From Acidobacteriota bacterium (GTDB taxonomy: Bacteria; Acidobacteriota; Terriglobia; Terriglobales; Acidobacteriaceae), in contig JAJZFR010000388.1 in the NCBI GenBank assembly GCA_021805265.1, forward strand, positions 1 to 12,372: a stretch of DNA of 12,372 nucleotides, given 5' to 3'. Positions 6,361-12,372 of this stretch are shown piece after piece. The notes beneath the pieces were generated by a model. It did no database searches. It saw only the letters and a program-made list of their open reading frames with translations, and had not been told where the DNA came from. Both the position numbers and the translations under genes were made by a program. The first letter of the stretch is position 1. Each line of letters opens with the position of its first letter.

Positions 6361-8001
6361 TCATCGACATGCCGGGTTGCTCGCATGAGGAAAGGTGAGG
6401 AAGGTTGCGCTTGTCGCTGGCAGTGTGAGGTTTCCGGCGTGCGCCAGAACTGTGGATGGAAGCAGCACTGTGCCGTCGGGTGTGGTGGCGAGCGGCTTGC
6501 CGTTCATCAAGGCTCGGGAGCTGGTCAGGGATGCGGCTGTCAACGAAGCCTGCTGCGCGGCTTCCGGCAGACGCAGTGTGAGCGCTGTCGCTTGCATGTT
6601 CAGCACGAGCAGCGTGACCGCACCGCCGCCCGCGGGTGCGCATTGGGCATAGAGGCGCAGGCCGGGTGCGGGATGGAGCGCAGGTTGGAGCACGGTCTGG
6701 CCCATGGTGCGCTTCCACAGCAGAGTGGCCCAGTAATCCGGACGCGGTTCCAGTGTCCGCTCATCAAGCAGGCCGTAGTCGCTGGCCGCCAGCGTATTGT
6801 GCATGACCGTCTGGACACCGCGCTGGGCGAGCGCGCCGAGTTGGTTCAGATAGCGGAAGACGTCGGCAAAATCGCTGGCAAACGGGTCTCCGCCGCAGGC
6901 TGTCTCGGCGGTTTCTGTGAGCCAGAGCGGCTTGCCCGGCATGTATTTGTCGCGCAGCGCGGCATAGAATTCCTCGGTCTGGACGGTGCGGTCGAGCCAC
7001 TCGTCGCTGAGCGCGTCGGCCACGGTCGTTCGTCCCATGCAGCGCTGCGAAACCGCACCATAGAAGTGGTAGGAAAAGGCATCGAAGACTGGGCCGGTGG
7101 CAGCGAGAATCGCATCGGATTCCATCAGCTTCATCTGCATTCCAGGGGGCATCAGGCTGTGTGGTCCTTCGCCCACGCCGCCTGGCCCCAGAAAGACCGT
7201 TCCCGGCGAAGCTGTGCGCAGAAATGCGGCAAAGCTTTTCGCGTCCCGTGCGAACTGCGCCGCGTCGTAGCCCTTTGGAGCGCCGCCGACTTCGGGGAAG
7301 GTTGGCTCGTTCATGAACTCGGCAGCGGCGATTGTGCCGCCGACATGATGCGTGAAGTCGATGAACGCCTGGGCCTGATCCGGCGTCCACTCACCCGCTG
7401 CGTTGCGCGTGCCCGCGCTGACGGCAAACGAAGTCACCAGGCTATCGCCGGTAGCGTGAAGAAAGTTGAGCACACCATGCCACTCGGCGCGCGTGAGCAC
7501 GCTGCCAAACCCAGCGGGCGGCGTGGAGCGCGCGGGTTGGTCGTCATCCTGAAACCAGGTTCGGTTGGCCCAGGTTCCGCTGACGCGCATGTACGACGGC
7601 CCCAGTTCGCGGGCCAGCTTCACCAGACGGGGATTGCTGAGATCGATGGGCGGACGATACTGGTAGAGATCGGCGCTGGTCCCAGGCGGCTGGCTGTGGT
7701 CGCCGGCATGGGAGGTTTGCGCTGCGGGTGGCGCGAGTGGCTGCGCTCCTGCTTTGGGATAGGGCTTCCAGAAGCGTCCGCCGGTGATCTCGGCCATCTC
7801 CACGTTGAACGAAGCGTAGCGGGCGTCCACTTTGCCGATGCTGGGCAGCTTTGCCGGGTTTGGAATCGTGATCGTAGCGCCGGACGGCGTCTTCGGTTTG
7901 CTGGCGGCCAGTGTCCCGGTTGGTTGCTGCGCCAGAGCCATTGCGCCCGCCATCATGATTGCCAGAGCCAGTGCTCTCTGCCCGCTGATCTTCATCTGCA
8001 T
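6361..8001 (-). CDS. Secreted glycoside hydrolase family 79 (heparanase/beta-glucuronidase-like)
   Basis: This 546-residue enzyme should hydrolyse beta-glucuronide-type linkages in extracellular polysaccharide or glycoconjugates by the retaining mechanism. Numbered from the ATG at 8001, residues 1-24 are a signal peptide (MKISGQ, then a hydrophobic run ending AMALA before QQ). The acid/base glutamate is E232 in 'EFMNEPTF'. The nucleophile is E363 in 'LWLTETAETACGGD', matching the 'WLGETSSAYGGG' block of human heparanase. 'SDYGLLD' and 'LEPRPDYWATLLWKRTMGQ' also track heparanase closely. A beta-sandwich-like C-terminal region follows (about residue 445 on). Three ATGs (8007, 8001, 7995) lie in frame; GGAGG at 8012-8008 is 6 nt from the one at 8001, so I chose it. 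It is divergent from lpdA. Confidence 0.9.
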   Translation of the reverse strand: MQMKISGQRALALAIMMAGAMALAQQPTGTLAASKPKTPSGATITIPNPAKLPSIGKVDARYASFNVEMAEITGGRFWKPYPKAGAQPLAPPAAQTSHAGDHSQPPGTSADLYQYRPPIDLSNPRLVKLARELGPSYMRVSGTWANRTWFQDDDQPARSTPPAGFGSVLTRAEWHGVLNFLHATGDSLVTSFAVSAGTRNAAGEWTPDQAQAFIDFTHHVGGTIAAAEFMNEPTFPEVGGAPKGYDAAQFARDAKSFAAFLRTASPGTVFLGPGGVGEGPHSLMPPGMQMKLMESDAILAATGPVFDAFSYHFYGAVSQRCMGRTTVADALSDEWLDRTVQTEEFYAALRDKYMPGKPLWLTETAETACGGDPFASDFADVFRYLNQLGALAQRGVQTVMHNTLAASDYGLLDERTLEPRPDYWATLLWKRTMGQTVLQPALHPAPGLRLYAQCAPAGGGAVTLLVLNMQATALTLRLPEAAQQASLTAASLTSSRALMNGKPLATTPDGTVLLPSTVLAHAGNLTLPATSATFLTFPHASNPACR

Positions 8002-8057
8002 CCTCATCCTCCGGAATTGATTCGCTGCCAGATTGCAAGCTTCTGACGAGCACACCG

Positions 8058-8088
8058 ATTCTAGACGCATTCATCCCCTCGTGCTCAA
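8058..8088 (-). promoter_or_regulatory. Possible promoter for the GH79 gene in the divergent intergenic region
   Basis: On the minus strand TTGAGC (8088-8083) and TAGAAT (8063-8058) resemble -35 and -10 boxes, with a 19-bp spacer that is longer than ideal. They lie in the 172-bp gap shared by GH79 (minus) and lpdA (plus). I saw no convincing plus-strand promoter or operator in this gap. The match is weak and could be chance. Confidence 0.2.
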
Positions 8089-8173
8089 TGCGCAGTCGGG
8101 GATTTAGACTGTCCTTGCAGGGCCGCAGCAGGACGAAGCAGCACAAGGACAAAGCGGCAAAAGGAAATGCACC

Positions 8174-9604
8174 ATGGCCGACGCACTCGAAACTGTTTTT
8201 GACATTGCCATTCTCGGCGGCGGGCCTGCCGGTTATACCGCTGCCATCCGCGCCGGCCAGTACGGCCTGAAGGTTGCGCTCATTGAAGCCACCGACAAAC
8301 TCGGCGGCACCTGTCTGCACTGGGGCTGCATTCCGACCAAGGCGCTGCTGTTCAACGCTGAAGTGTGGGAGCACGTCCAGCACGCGGCGGAGTTTGGCAT
8401 CGAGAACCTGGGCACGCCCACGCTGAACTGGCAGCGCGTGCTTGACCGCAAGTCCGGCATCACGCTGAAGCATGCCAAGGGACTCGATTTCCTGATGAAG
8501 AAGAACAAGGTCACGGTCGTGCGGGGCTACGGTCGGCTGACCGGACCGGCGCAGGAGGGCGTTCACGCGCTTGCCGTGACTGCACCGGATGGCGCAGCGA
8601 GCGTTGTGTGCGCGCGCAACGTTTTTCTGGCCACCGGTTCGGATGCGAAGCTGCTGCCGGGGCTGAAGCCGGACGATCGCATTCTGACGAACATGGAGAT
8701 TCTCACCCTACCGGAGCCGCCGAAGAGCCTGATTGTGATCGGGGCCGGCGCGGTTGGCGTCGAGTTCAGCTCCATCTTCCGCAGCTTTGGCGCGTCGGTC
8801 ACGCTGTTGGAGTTTCTGCCGCGGCTGGTTTCCAATGAAGACGCCGAGATCAGCAAGGAACTGGCGCGGGTCTTCAAGAAGCGCGGCATCGACGCCTCCA
8901 CCGGCGCGCGCGTGGAGTCGGTCCAGCGCACGGACTCTGGCGTTTGCGTGGATTTCACGGATTCCAATGGTCGCCTGCAAAGCGTGGAAGCGGAAAAAGT
9001 ACTGATCGCCGTCGGTCGCGCGCCACGGACCGCCGACATCGGCCTCGACGCGGTTGGCCTTGCGACGGATCGCGGTTACCTGGCCGTGAATGAGTGGATG
9101 GAGACTGCGGTTCCGGGCATCTATGCGCTGGGCGACATTGTTGCCGGGTTGCCGCAGCTTGCGCATGTGGGATCGATGGCCGGGATGGTTGCCGCAGCCC
9201 GTGTCGCCGGCCGCCCGGCGCGTCCGATTCGCCGCAATCGCATTCCGGCCTGCACGTATACCGAGCCGCAGATCGGATCCGCGGGAATGACCGAAGAGGC
9301 AGCGCGCGCTGCCGGGCACGAGGTGAAGGTGGGCAAGTTTCCCTTCGCCGGCAACTCGAAGGCTACCATTCTGGGCACGCACGACGGCTTTGTGAAGATC
9401 GTTGCCGATGCCAAATACGGAGAGATTCTTGGCGTTCACATTCTTGGTCCGGGCGCGACGGAGATCATTGCGGAAGCGGTCGCGGTGATGGAGCTGGAGG
9501 GAACGGTGGACGAGATGATCTTCTCGATTCACGCGCACCCCACGCTGGCCGAGGCGATGCTGGACGCGTACGCGGCGGTCGAAGGAATGGCCATCAACGC
9601 CTGA
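8174..9604 (+). CDS. lpdA: Dihydrolipoyl dehydrogenase (E3 component)
   Basis: A 476-residue flavoprotein disulfide reductase that re-oxidises dihydrolipoyl groups with NAD+ for 2-oxoacid dehydrogenase complexes or the glycine cleavage system. The FAD motif is GGGPAG (15-20). The redox disulfide is C47/C52 in 'GGTCLHWGCIPTK'. The NAD motif is GAGAVGVE (190-197), the second FAD contact is 'ALGDI', and the C-terminal active-site base is H455 with E460 in 'HPTLAE'. Length and order match the family, and there is no fused lipoyl domain. AAGGAA ends 7 nt before the ATG. No E1 or E2 gene is next to it, so its partner complex must be encoded elsewhere. The sugar genes downstream start 77 bp after its stop. 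Confidence 0.97.
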   Translation: MADALETVFDIAILGGGPAGYTAAIRAGQYGLKVALIEATDKLGGTCLHWGCIPTKALLFNAEVWEHVQHAAEFGIENLGTPTLNWQRVLDRKSGITLKHAKGLDFLMKKNKVTVVRGYGRLTGPAQEGVHALAVTAPDGAASVVCARNVFLATGSDAKLLPGLKPDDRILTNMEILTLPEPPKSLIVIGAGAVGVEFSSIFRSFGASVTLLEFLPRLVSNEDAEISKELARVFKKRGIDASTGARVESVQRTDSGVCVDFTDSNGRLQSVEAEKVLIAVGRAPRTADIGLDAVGLATDRGYLAVNEWMETAVPGIYALGDIVAGLPQLAHVGSMAGMVAAARVAGRPARPIRRNRIPACTYTEPQIGSAGMTEEAARAAGHEVKVGKFPFAGNSKATILGTHDGFVKIVADAKYGEILGVHILGPGATEIIAEAVAVMELEGTVDEMIFSIHAHPTLAEAMLDAYAAVEGMAINA

Positions 9605-9681
9605 CGCAGACCGGCGCGCGCGTTGGCCTTCAGGATTGACGAAAGATCGGCACCATTTCACTTTGCCCAGGGAGGGTCATC

Positions 9682-10071
9682 ATGCTCGTCGGCGGCATTC
9701 TCAATCCGCAGATCAACGCGCTGCTCAGCCGCGTCCGCCACACCAACACGCTGGTGATCGCCGACCGGGGATTTCCTTTCTGGCCGCAGGTGGAGACGAT
9801 CGACATCACGCTGACCGATGACATTCCGCGGGTTCTCGATGTGCTGGCAGCCATTCGCATGAACTTTTCCATCGGCGCTGCGTACATGGCAGCCGAGTTC
9901 CAGGCAGCCAACTCCGAGGAGCGACGCGATTCGTTTGCGCGGGCGCTCGCAGAGATTCCTGTCACCTTTGAACCGCACGTGCATTTCAAGCAGCGTGTGC
10001 CATCGGCCATCGGACTGATCCGCACCGCGGACATGACACAGTACGCGAACATTATCCTTGAATCCGCATGA
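9682..10071 (+). CDS. RbsD/FucU-family sugar mutarotase (pyranase)
   Basis: A 129-residue cytoplasmic protein of the RbsD/FucU family, which interconverts ring or anomeric forms of free sugars (ribose pyranase/furanase or fucose mutarotase). It begins 'MLVGGILNPQINALLSRVRH' and ends 'GLIRTADMTQYANIILESA'. The expected active-site residues are present: H20 ('RHT'), D28 ('VIAD'), H99 ('PHVHFK'), Y121 and N123 ('QYANIIL'). In sequence it is closer to RbsD than to E. coli FucU. The gene just downstream (52-bp gap) resembles L-fucose dehydrogenase, which uses a free sugar anomer, so I infer L-fucose or a related 6-deoxysugar as substrate. GGAGG lies 6 nt before the ATG. Calling it ribose-specific RbsD would be an over-reading. 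Confidence 0.9.
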   Translation: MLVGGILNPQINALLSRVRHTNTLVIADRGFPFWPQVETIDITLTDDIPRVLDVLAAIRMNFSIGAAYMAAEFQAANSEERRDSFARALAEIPVTFEPHVHFKQRVPSAIGLIRTADMTQYANIILESA

Positions 10072-10123
10072 GCTGCACATTGCTCAGCCGCACCTGCATT
10101 TCATCTCGCCCGGAGCCTTCCAA

Positions 10124-10903
10124 ATGAATCTCGACATGCAGGACAAAGTCATCCTCATCAGCGGCGGCGCCGCGGGTATCGGCGCGGCTATTGCCGCCGC
10201 CTCGGCGCGCGAAGGAGCGATCCCGGTCATCATCGATCGCAATGAAGCGGCGGCGCGTTCCTTTGCCGAAACGTTGCGCGCGGAGGGCTTGCGCTGCGAG
10301 ATCGTTCTGCTTGATCTGAAGACGCCGGACGATTGTCGCCTTGCCGCGGAGGATGCTCTGCGCCTGCACGGCAAAATCGACGCGCTGGTCAATAACGCCG
10401 GCGTCAACGACGGAGTTGGCCTGGAGCACGGCAACCCGGAGCGATTTTTGCAATCCGTCAACGCCAACCTGATGCACTACTACGCGCTGGCGCACTACAC
10501 TTTGCCTGCGCTGAAGCTGACGAAGGGTTCCATTGTGAATATTGCGTCGAAGGTGGCGCTGACCGGACAGGGCAACACCTCAGGCTATGCCGCTGCCAAG
10601 GGCGCCACGCTAGCGCTGACGCGCGAGTGGGCGGTGGAGCTGCTTCCGCTGGGGATTCGCGTCAACGCCGTCATTCCCGCCGAGGTGATGACGCCGCTGT
10701 ATCGGCAGTGGATTGCGACGTTTCCTGAACCGAACGAAAAGCTGAAGTCGATCGAGCGCAGCATCCCGCTGGAGCATCGGCTGACCACACCCGAGGAGAT
10801 CGCAAGCACCGTCGTTTTTCTGCTTTCGCCGCGCTCCAGCCACACGACGGGCCAGTTTCTGCATGTGGATGGCGGGTATGTGCATCTGGACCGCACGCTG
10901 TGA
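10124..10903 (+). CDS. Short-chain dehydrogenase, probable L-fucose dehydrogenase
   Basis: A 259-residue classical SDR oxidoreductase. The cofactor loop is SGGAAGIG (13-20), D38 follows beta-2 (suggesting NAD+ preference), and NNAG is at 90-93. The catalytic residues are S142, Y155 and K159 in 'ASKVALTGQG' and 'SGYAAAKG'. The stretches 'NNAGVNDGVGLE', 'ALTGQGNTSGYAAAKG', 'VIPAEVMTPLYRQWIATF' and 'HTTGQFLHVDGGYVHLDR' correspond closely, from memory, to L-fucose dehydrogenases of non-phosphorylated fucose catabolism (Burkholderia/Xanthomonas type), which oxidise L-fucose to a lactone. GGAG lies 8 nt before the ATG at 10124. An in-frame TTG at 10058 would overlap the mutarotase gene and adds no family sequence. 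The remaining pathway genes (lactonase, dehydratase, aldolase) are not in the window. Confidence 0.9.
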   Translation: MNLDMQDKVILISGGAAGIGAAIAAASAREGAIPVIIDRNEAAARSFAETLRAEGLRCEIVLLDLKTPDDCRLAAEDALRLHGKIDALVNNAGVNDGVGLEHGNPERFLQSVNANLMHYYALAHYTLPALKLTKGSIVNIASKVALTGQGNTSGYAAAKGATLALTREWAVELLPLGIRVNAVIPAEVMTPLYRQWIATFPEPNEKLKSIERSIPLEHRLTTPEEIASTVVFLLSPRSSHTTGQFLHVDGGYVHLDRTL

Positions 10904-10980
10904 GCGAGAGCGTCGCCATGCGTGTGGAGGAATCCAAGCGAGCGCTTCCCACAAACGTTCCCATAGTCTCGATGCCAGCC

Positions 10981-11127
10981 GACTTCGTCAACGCCTACAA
11001 CTTTGCCCGAAGACTCAAGACGCTCAAAGGTCTCATATCCTACGAATACCTCTGCAAGCTCTGGACTCAAGATCCCGACAGATTGATCCTCGACCCAACC
11101 CATCATTTTGCGGGACTATACACCTAG
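10981..11127 (+). pseudogene. C-terminal fragment of an IS481-type transposase
   Basis: The frame reads 'DFVNAYNFARRLKTLKGL', then 'ISYEYLCKLWTQDPDRLILD', then 'PTHHFAGLYT' and a TAG (11125-11127). This is the characteristic C-terminal end of IS481-type transposases (compare 'YNFARRLKTLKGLTPYE...P.H...GLNT'). The catalytic DDE domain is absent, so it is a dead fragment of 48 residues. The frame can be extended back to a GTG at 10900 that overlaps the preceding dehydrogenase stop, but residues before about 10981 do not look like transposase; I regard that extension as chance. A second, shorter copy of the tail occurs at 12227-12255 on the far side of the IS630 element. Confidence 0.8.
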
Positions 11128-11154
11128 GGCATATTTCGTATAGGTATACAGGTT
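11125..11154 (+). repeat. Left terminal inverted repeat region of the IS630 element
   Basis: This segment starts with TA and contains the strongest matching block, TTTCGTATAGGT (11134-11145). It pairs with TTTCTTATAGGT read on the minus strand at the right end, 11 of 12 bases. Similarity weakens inward (ATACAGGTT against GTGCATATT). Confidence 0.5.
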
Positions 11155-11195
11155 GATTCTTTGCAAGATGTTTTTTCCGTGCGACATATAGTTGT

Positions 11196-11633
11196 ATGGC
11201 GCGAGCGTACAGCGACGATTTACGCAGGAAGTTGGTTGAGGGCCATGCTGCGGGCAAGGGCAGCGTGGAGGAGCTGGCGGACCGGTTTGGGGTCAGCGCG
11301 CGTTGGGCATGGAAGGTGATGTCCTCGTACAAGCGCACGGGCACGGCGGTGCGGGTTCCGCAGTCGCGCCACGGCGTGGCGCCGATGCCGGTCGAGGAGC
11401 CGGTGCGCCGGTTGCTTCAGGCGCAGCCCGATTTGGTGTTGCGCGAGATTCAGGCAGAGTTGAGCAAGGCCGGCCACACCATCAGCCTTCCGCAGTTGTG
11501 GAGAGTGGTGAAGAAACTGGGCATGCGGCTGAAAAAAAGTCGCTTTACGCCACCGAGCGCGACAGCGAAGAGAACCGCCTCCGCCGGGAAGAGTTCGTCG
11601 CGCGGATCGCGCAGACGGCGCCGGAAGACCTGA
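11196..11633 (+). CDS. IS630 OrfA (unshifted product: N-terminal DNA-binding part only)
   Basis: Without frameshifting, translation gives a 145-residue protein. Residues 1-114 are the genuine N-terminal helix-turn-helix/winged-helix region of the transposase. The last 31 residues after 'RLKKS' are out of frame and highly basic (Ser/Arg/Lys-rich, ending 'RGSRRRRRKT'). It lacks all DDE residues. In other insertion sequences such short products bind the ends and dampen transposition; whether this one does is inference. Confidence 0.6.
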   Translation: MARAYSDDLRRKLVEGHAAGKGSVEELADRFGVSARWAWKVMSSYKRTGTAVRVPQSRHGVAPMPVEEPVRRLLQAQPDLVLREIQAELSKAGHTISLPQLWRVVKKLGMRLKKSRFTPPSATAKRTASAGKSSSRGSRRRRRKT

Positions 11634-12142
11634 TTTACCTGGATGAGAGCGGCGTCTCGACGCAGATGACCCGGCTGTATGCGCGTGCGCCGCGCGGTGT
11701 GCGGGTGCATGACCGGGTGCCCGGCGGCCATTGGAAGATGCTGACCATCGTGGGCGCGATGGACCACACCGGGATGCTGGCGACCATGACGGTTGAAGCC
11801 GCGACCGACCGGGAAGTCTTTCTCGCCTATCTCGACCAGGTGCTGTGTCCCAAACTGCGACCGGGCCATGTCGTCGTGATGGACAACCTCAGCACGCATA
11901 AAGTCGCCGGCGTGCGCGAAAGAATAGAAGCCCGCGGCGCTTCGCTGCTCTACCTGCCGCCCTACTCGCCCGACCTCAACCCGATCGAAAAGGCATGGGC
12001 CAAACTCAAACAAGGACTGCGAACCGCCGCCGCCAGAACCGTCGATGCACTCGATCGGGCGATCGCAGACCTGCTCCCCTCCATCACCGCAAACGACGCC
12101 ACAGCATGGTTCAGACTTCCACTCAAATATGCACACCTATAA
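11196..12142 (+). CDS. IS630-family transposase, full-length product by -1 frameshift
   Basis: Two overlapping frames become one 315-residue DDE transposase if ribosomes slip -1 on the A7 tract at 11532-11538. The N-terminal 114 residues, from the ATG at 11196 ('MARAYSDDLRRKLVEG'), contain a helix-turn-helix region (about 22-47, 'SVEELADRFGVSARWAWKV'). After the shift the protein reads '...MRLKK/KSLYATERDSEENR', which restores the family sequence. Catalytic residues are D150 ('DLIYLDESG'), D230 ('VVVMDNLSTH') and E265 ('DLNPIEKAWAKLK'), with exactly 34 residues between the second Asp and the Glu (DD34E). The stop is TAA at 12140-12142. The alternative is a genuine frameshift mutation, but a shift on a run of As between two otherwise intact frames is common in this family. 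No clear Shine-Dalgarno precedes the ATG. Confidence 0.85.
11532..11538 (+). promoter_or_regulatory. A7 slippery tract, candidate -1 programmed frameshift site
   Basis: In the zero frame the codons are CTG AAA AAA AGT. A -1 slip on the two Lys codons makes the next codon AAG (11537-11539) and joins OrfA to the catalytic frame. Seven consecutive As at exactly the point where family homology changes frame is the main evidence. I did not find a convincing stimulatory stem-loop immediately downstream. Confidence 0.7.
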
Positions 12143-12155
12143 GAAAATCTCTCTA
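12126..12155 (-). repeat. Right terminal inverted repeat region of the IS630 element
   Basis: Read on the minus strand from 12155 this begins TAGAGAGATTTTCTTATAGG and continues TGTGCATATT, the counterpart of the left end at 11125-11154. It overlaps the last codons and the stop of the transposase gene. Confidence 0.5.
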
Positions 12156-12226
12156 GCTATCCAACCGGTACAAAAGATCGGGCAATCCACATAGTGCCTC
12201 CTTCTGGCGCTCAGAAAAGTATGCAC

Positions 12227-12255
12227 CATCAAACTCCGGGACCAAACACCTAGGG
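12227..12255 (+). repeat. Second IS481-type transposase tail (29 bp)
   Basis: 23 of 29 bases match 11101-11129 without gaps, including the shared block ACACCTAGGG. Here the frame reads HQTPGPNT followed by TAG, a typical IS481-type ending, against HHFAGLYT in the left copy. Upstream of 12227 the similarity stops, so only the extreme 3' end of a transposase gene remains. The rest of 12143-12372 shows no gene I can support apart from the doubtful start at 12343. Confidence 0.55.
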
Positions 12256-12342
12256 AGCCTCTGCGCAGGTGCGTGATTTTGTAGCGATGACTTGACCGCA
12301 GATGATTTCCTGGTTTTGAATCAGTTTTCTTTCCGGAGAAGC

Positions 12343-12372
12343 GTGTTGCTGCTGGTCTATTTCGCCTCTGTG
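12343..12372 (+). CDS. Possible start of a further gene, cut by the window edge
   Basis: An open frame starts GTG at 12343 (or TTG at 12346), preceded by GGAGA at 12335-12339. It reads (M)LLLVYFASV to the window end, which could be a signal peptide or first membrane helix. The same frame is open back to a TTG at 12316. Only ten codons are visible, so this is no more than a hint. Confidence 0.15.
   Translation, partial: MLLLVYFASV

Larger units (their letters stand above)
11125..12155 (+). mobile_element. IS630-family insertion sequence, apparently complete
   Basis: An element of about 1.03 kb with a DDE transposase in two frames and imperfect terminal inverted repeats. Its ends are best read as the TA dinucleotides at 11125-11126 and 12154-12155 (IS630 elements duplicate TA). 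The left end TAGGGCATATTTCGTATAGG matches the reverse complement of the right end, TAGAGAGATTTTCTTATAGG, at 14 of 20 positions. In this reading the left target TA lies in the TAG stop of the IS481 fragment. A narrower alternative places the TA copies at 11139-11140 and 12140-12141, with inverted repeats starting TAGGT; the transposase TAA stop would then be part of the target duplication. The family call is firm; the exact ends are not. Confidence 0.75.

Noticed and set aside
6385..8046. Long open frame (553 codons) on the plus strand opposite the GH79 gene
   Set aside because: The minus strand encodes a GH79 enzyme with signal peptide and catalytic motifs. The plus-strand translation is Cys/Arg/Gly-rich with no domain.
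8708..9661. Minus-strand open frame opposite lpdA
   Set aside because: It is fully antisense to a canonical dihydrolipoyl dehydrogenase, and its translation matches no family.
10058..10123. N-terminal extension of the fucose dehydrogenase from a TTG start
   Set aside because: It overlaps the mutarotase stop region and adds 22 residues with no SDR similarity. The ATG at 10124 has a GGAG and starts at the usual SDR N-terminus.
10900..10980. GTG start overlapping the dehydrogenase stop (GTGA), suggesting a coupled gene
   Set aside because: The only recognisable part of the frame is an IS481-type transposase C-terminus from about 10981. The overlap is most simply a coincidence of the junction.
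12157..12300. Open frame reading LSNRYKRSGNPHSASFWRSE after the IS630 element
   Set aside because: It has no start codon or ribosome binding site and no family resemblance, and it competes with the IS481-tail frame in the same stretch.

Overview
The window looks like a chromosomal stretch from a GC-rich bacterium, most likely an Acidobacteriota member of the Terriglobia type. This is inferred from the overall character of the proteins (MutS2, GH79, MBOAT/SGNH, abundant worn insertion sequences) and not from a database search. The middle holds ordinary, well-conserved genes; both edges are accessory DNA shaped by insertion sequences.

Left edge (1-2652, + strand apart from the IS). The 5' end of an ISAs1-type transposase points out of the window. 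It abuts the last 34 codons of an unrecognised gene, whose stop overlaps the TTG start of an MBOAT O-acyltransferase (AlgI-like). The MBOAT gene overlaps a 58-codon ORF carrying what looks like its missing C-terminal membrane segment, and a membrane-anchored SGNH-hydrolase-like protein follows. Together these read as a polysaccharide O-acylation cassette whose upstream part was cut by the IS. By eye this block is lower in GC than the rest.

Centre (2653-10903). The cassette converges on mutS2 (- strand) across a 116-bp inverted-repeat structure with a perfect nested hairpin. Divergent from mutS2 is a 32-codon putative membrane microprotein with a strong ribosome binding site, followed by a terminator-like hairpin. 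Two - strand genes come next: a secreted GH79 (heparanase/beta-glucuronidase-like) enzyme and a T4-type GH24 lysozyme-like protein with a duplicated ribosome-binding-site/start unit. Divergent from GH79 run lpdA (dihydrolipoyl dehydrogenase), an RbsD/FucU-family sugar mutarotase, and a short-chain dehydrogenase closely resembling bacterial L-fucose dehydrogenase. The last two suggest anomer interconversion and oxidation of a sugar such as L-fucose.

Right edge (10904-12372). A C-terminal scrap of an IS481-type transposase is followed by an intact-looking IS630 element. Its transposase is split into two frames that a -1 shift on an A7 tract would join into one 315-residue DDE protein. Beyond it lies a second short IS481-like transposase tail, then possibly the start of another gene. 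I see no CRISPR array, tRNA, rRNA or recognisable defence system.
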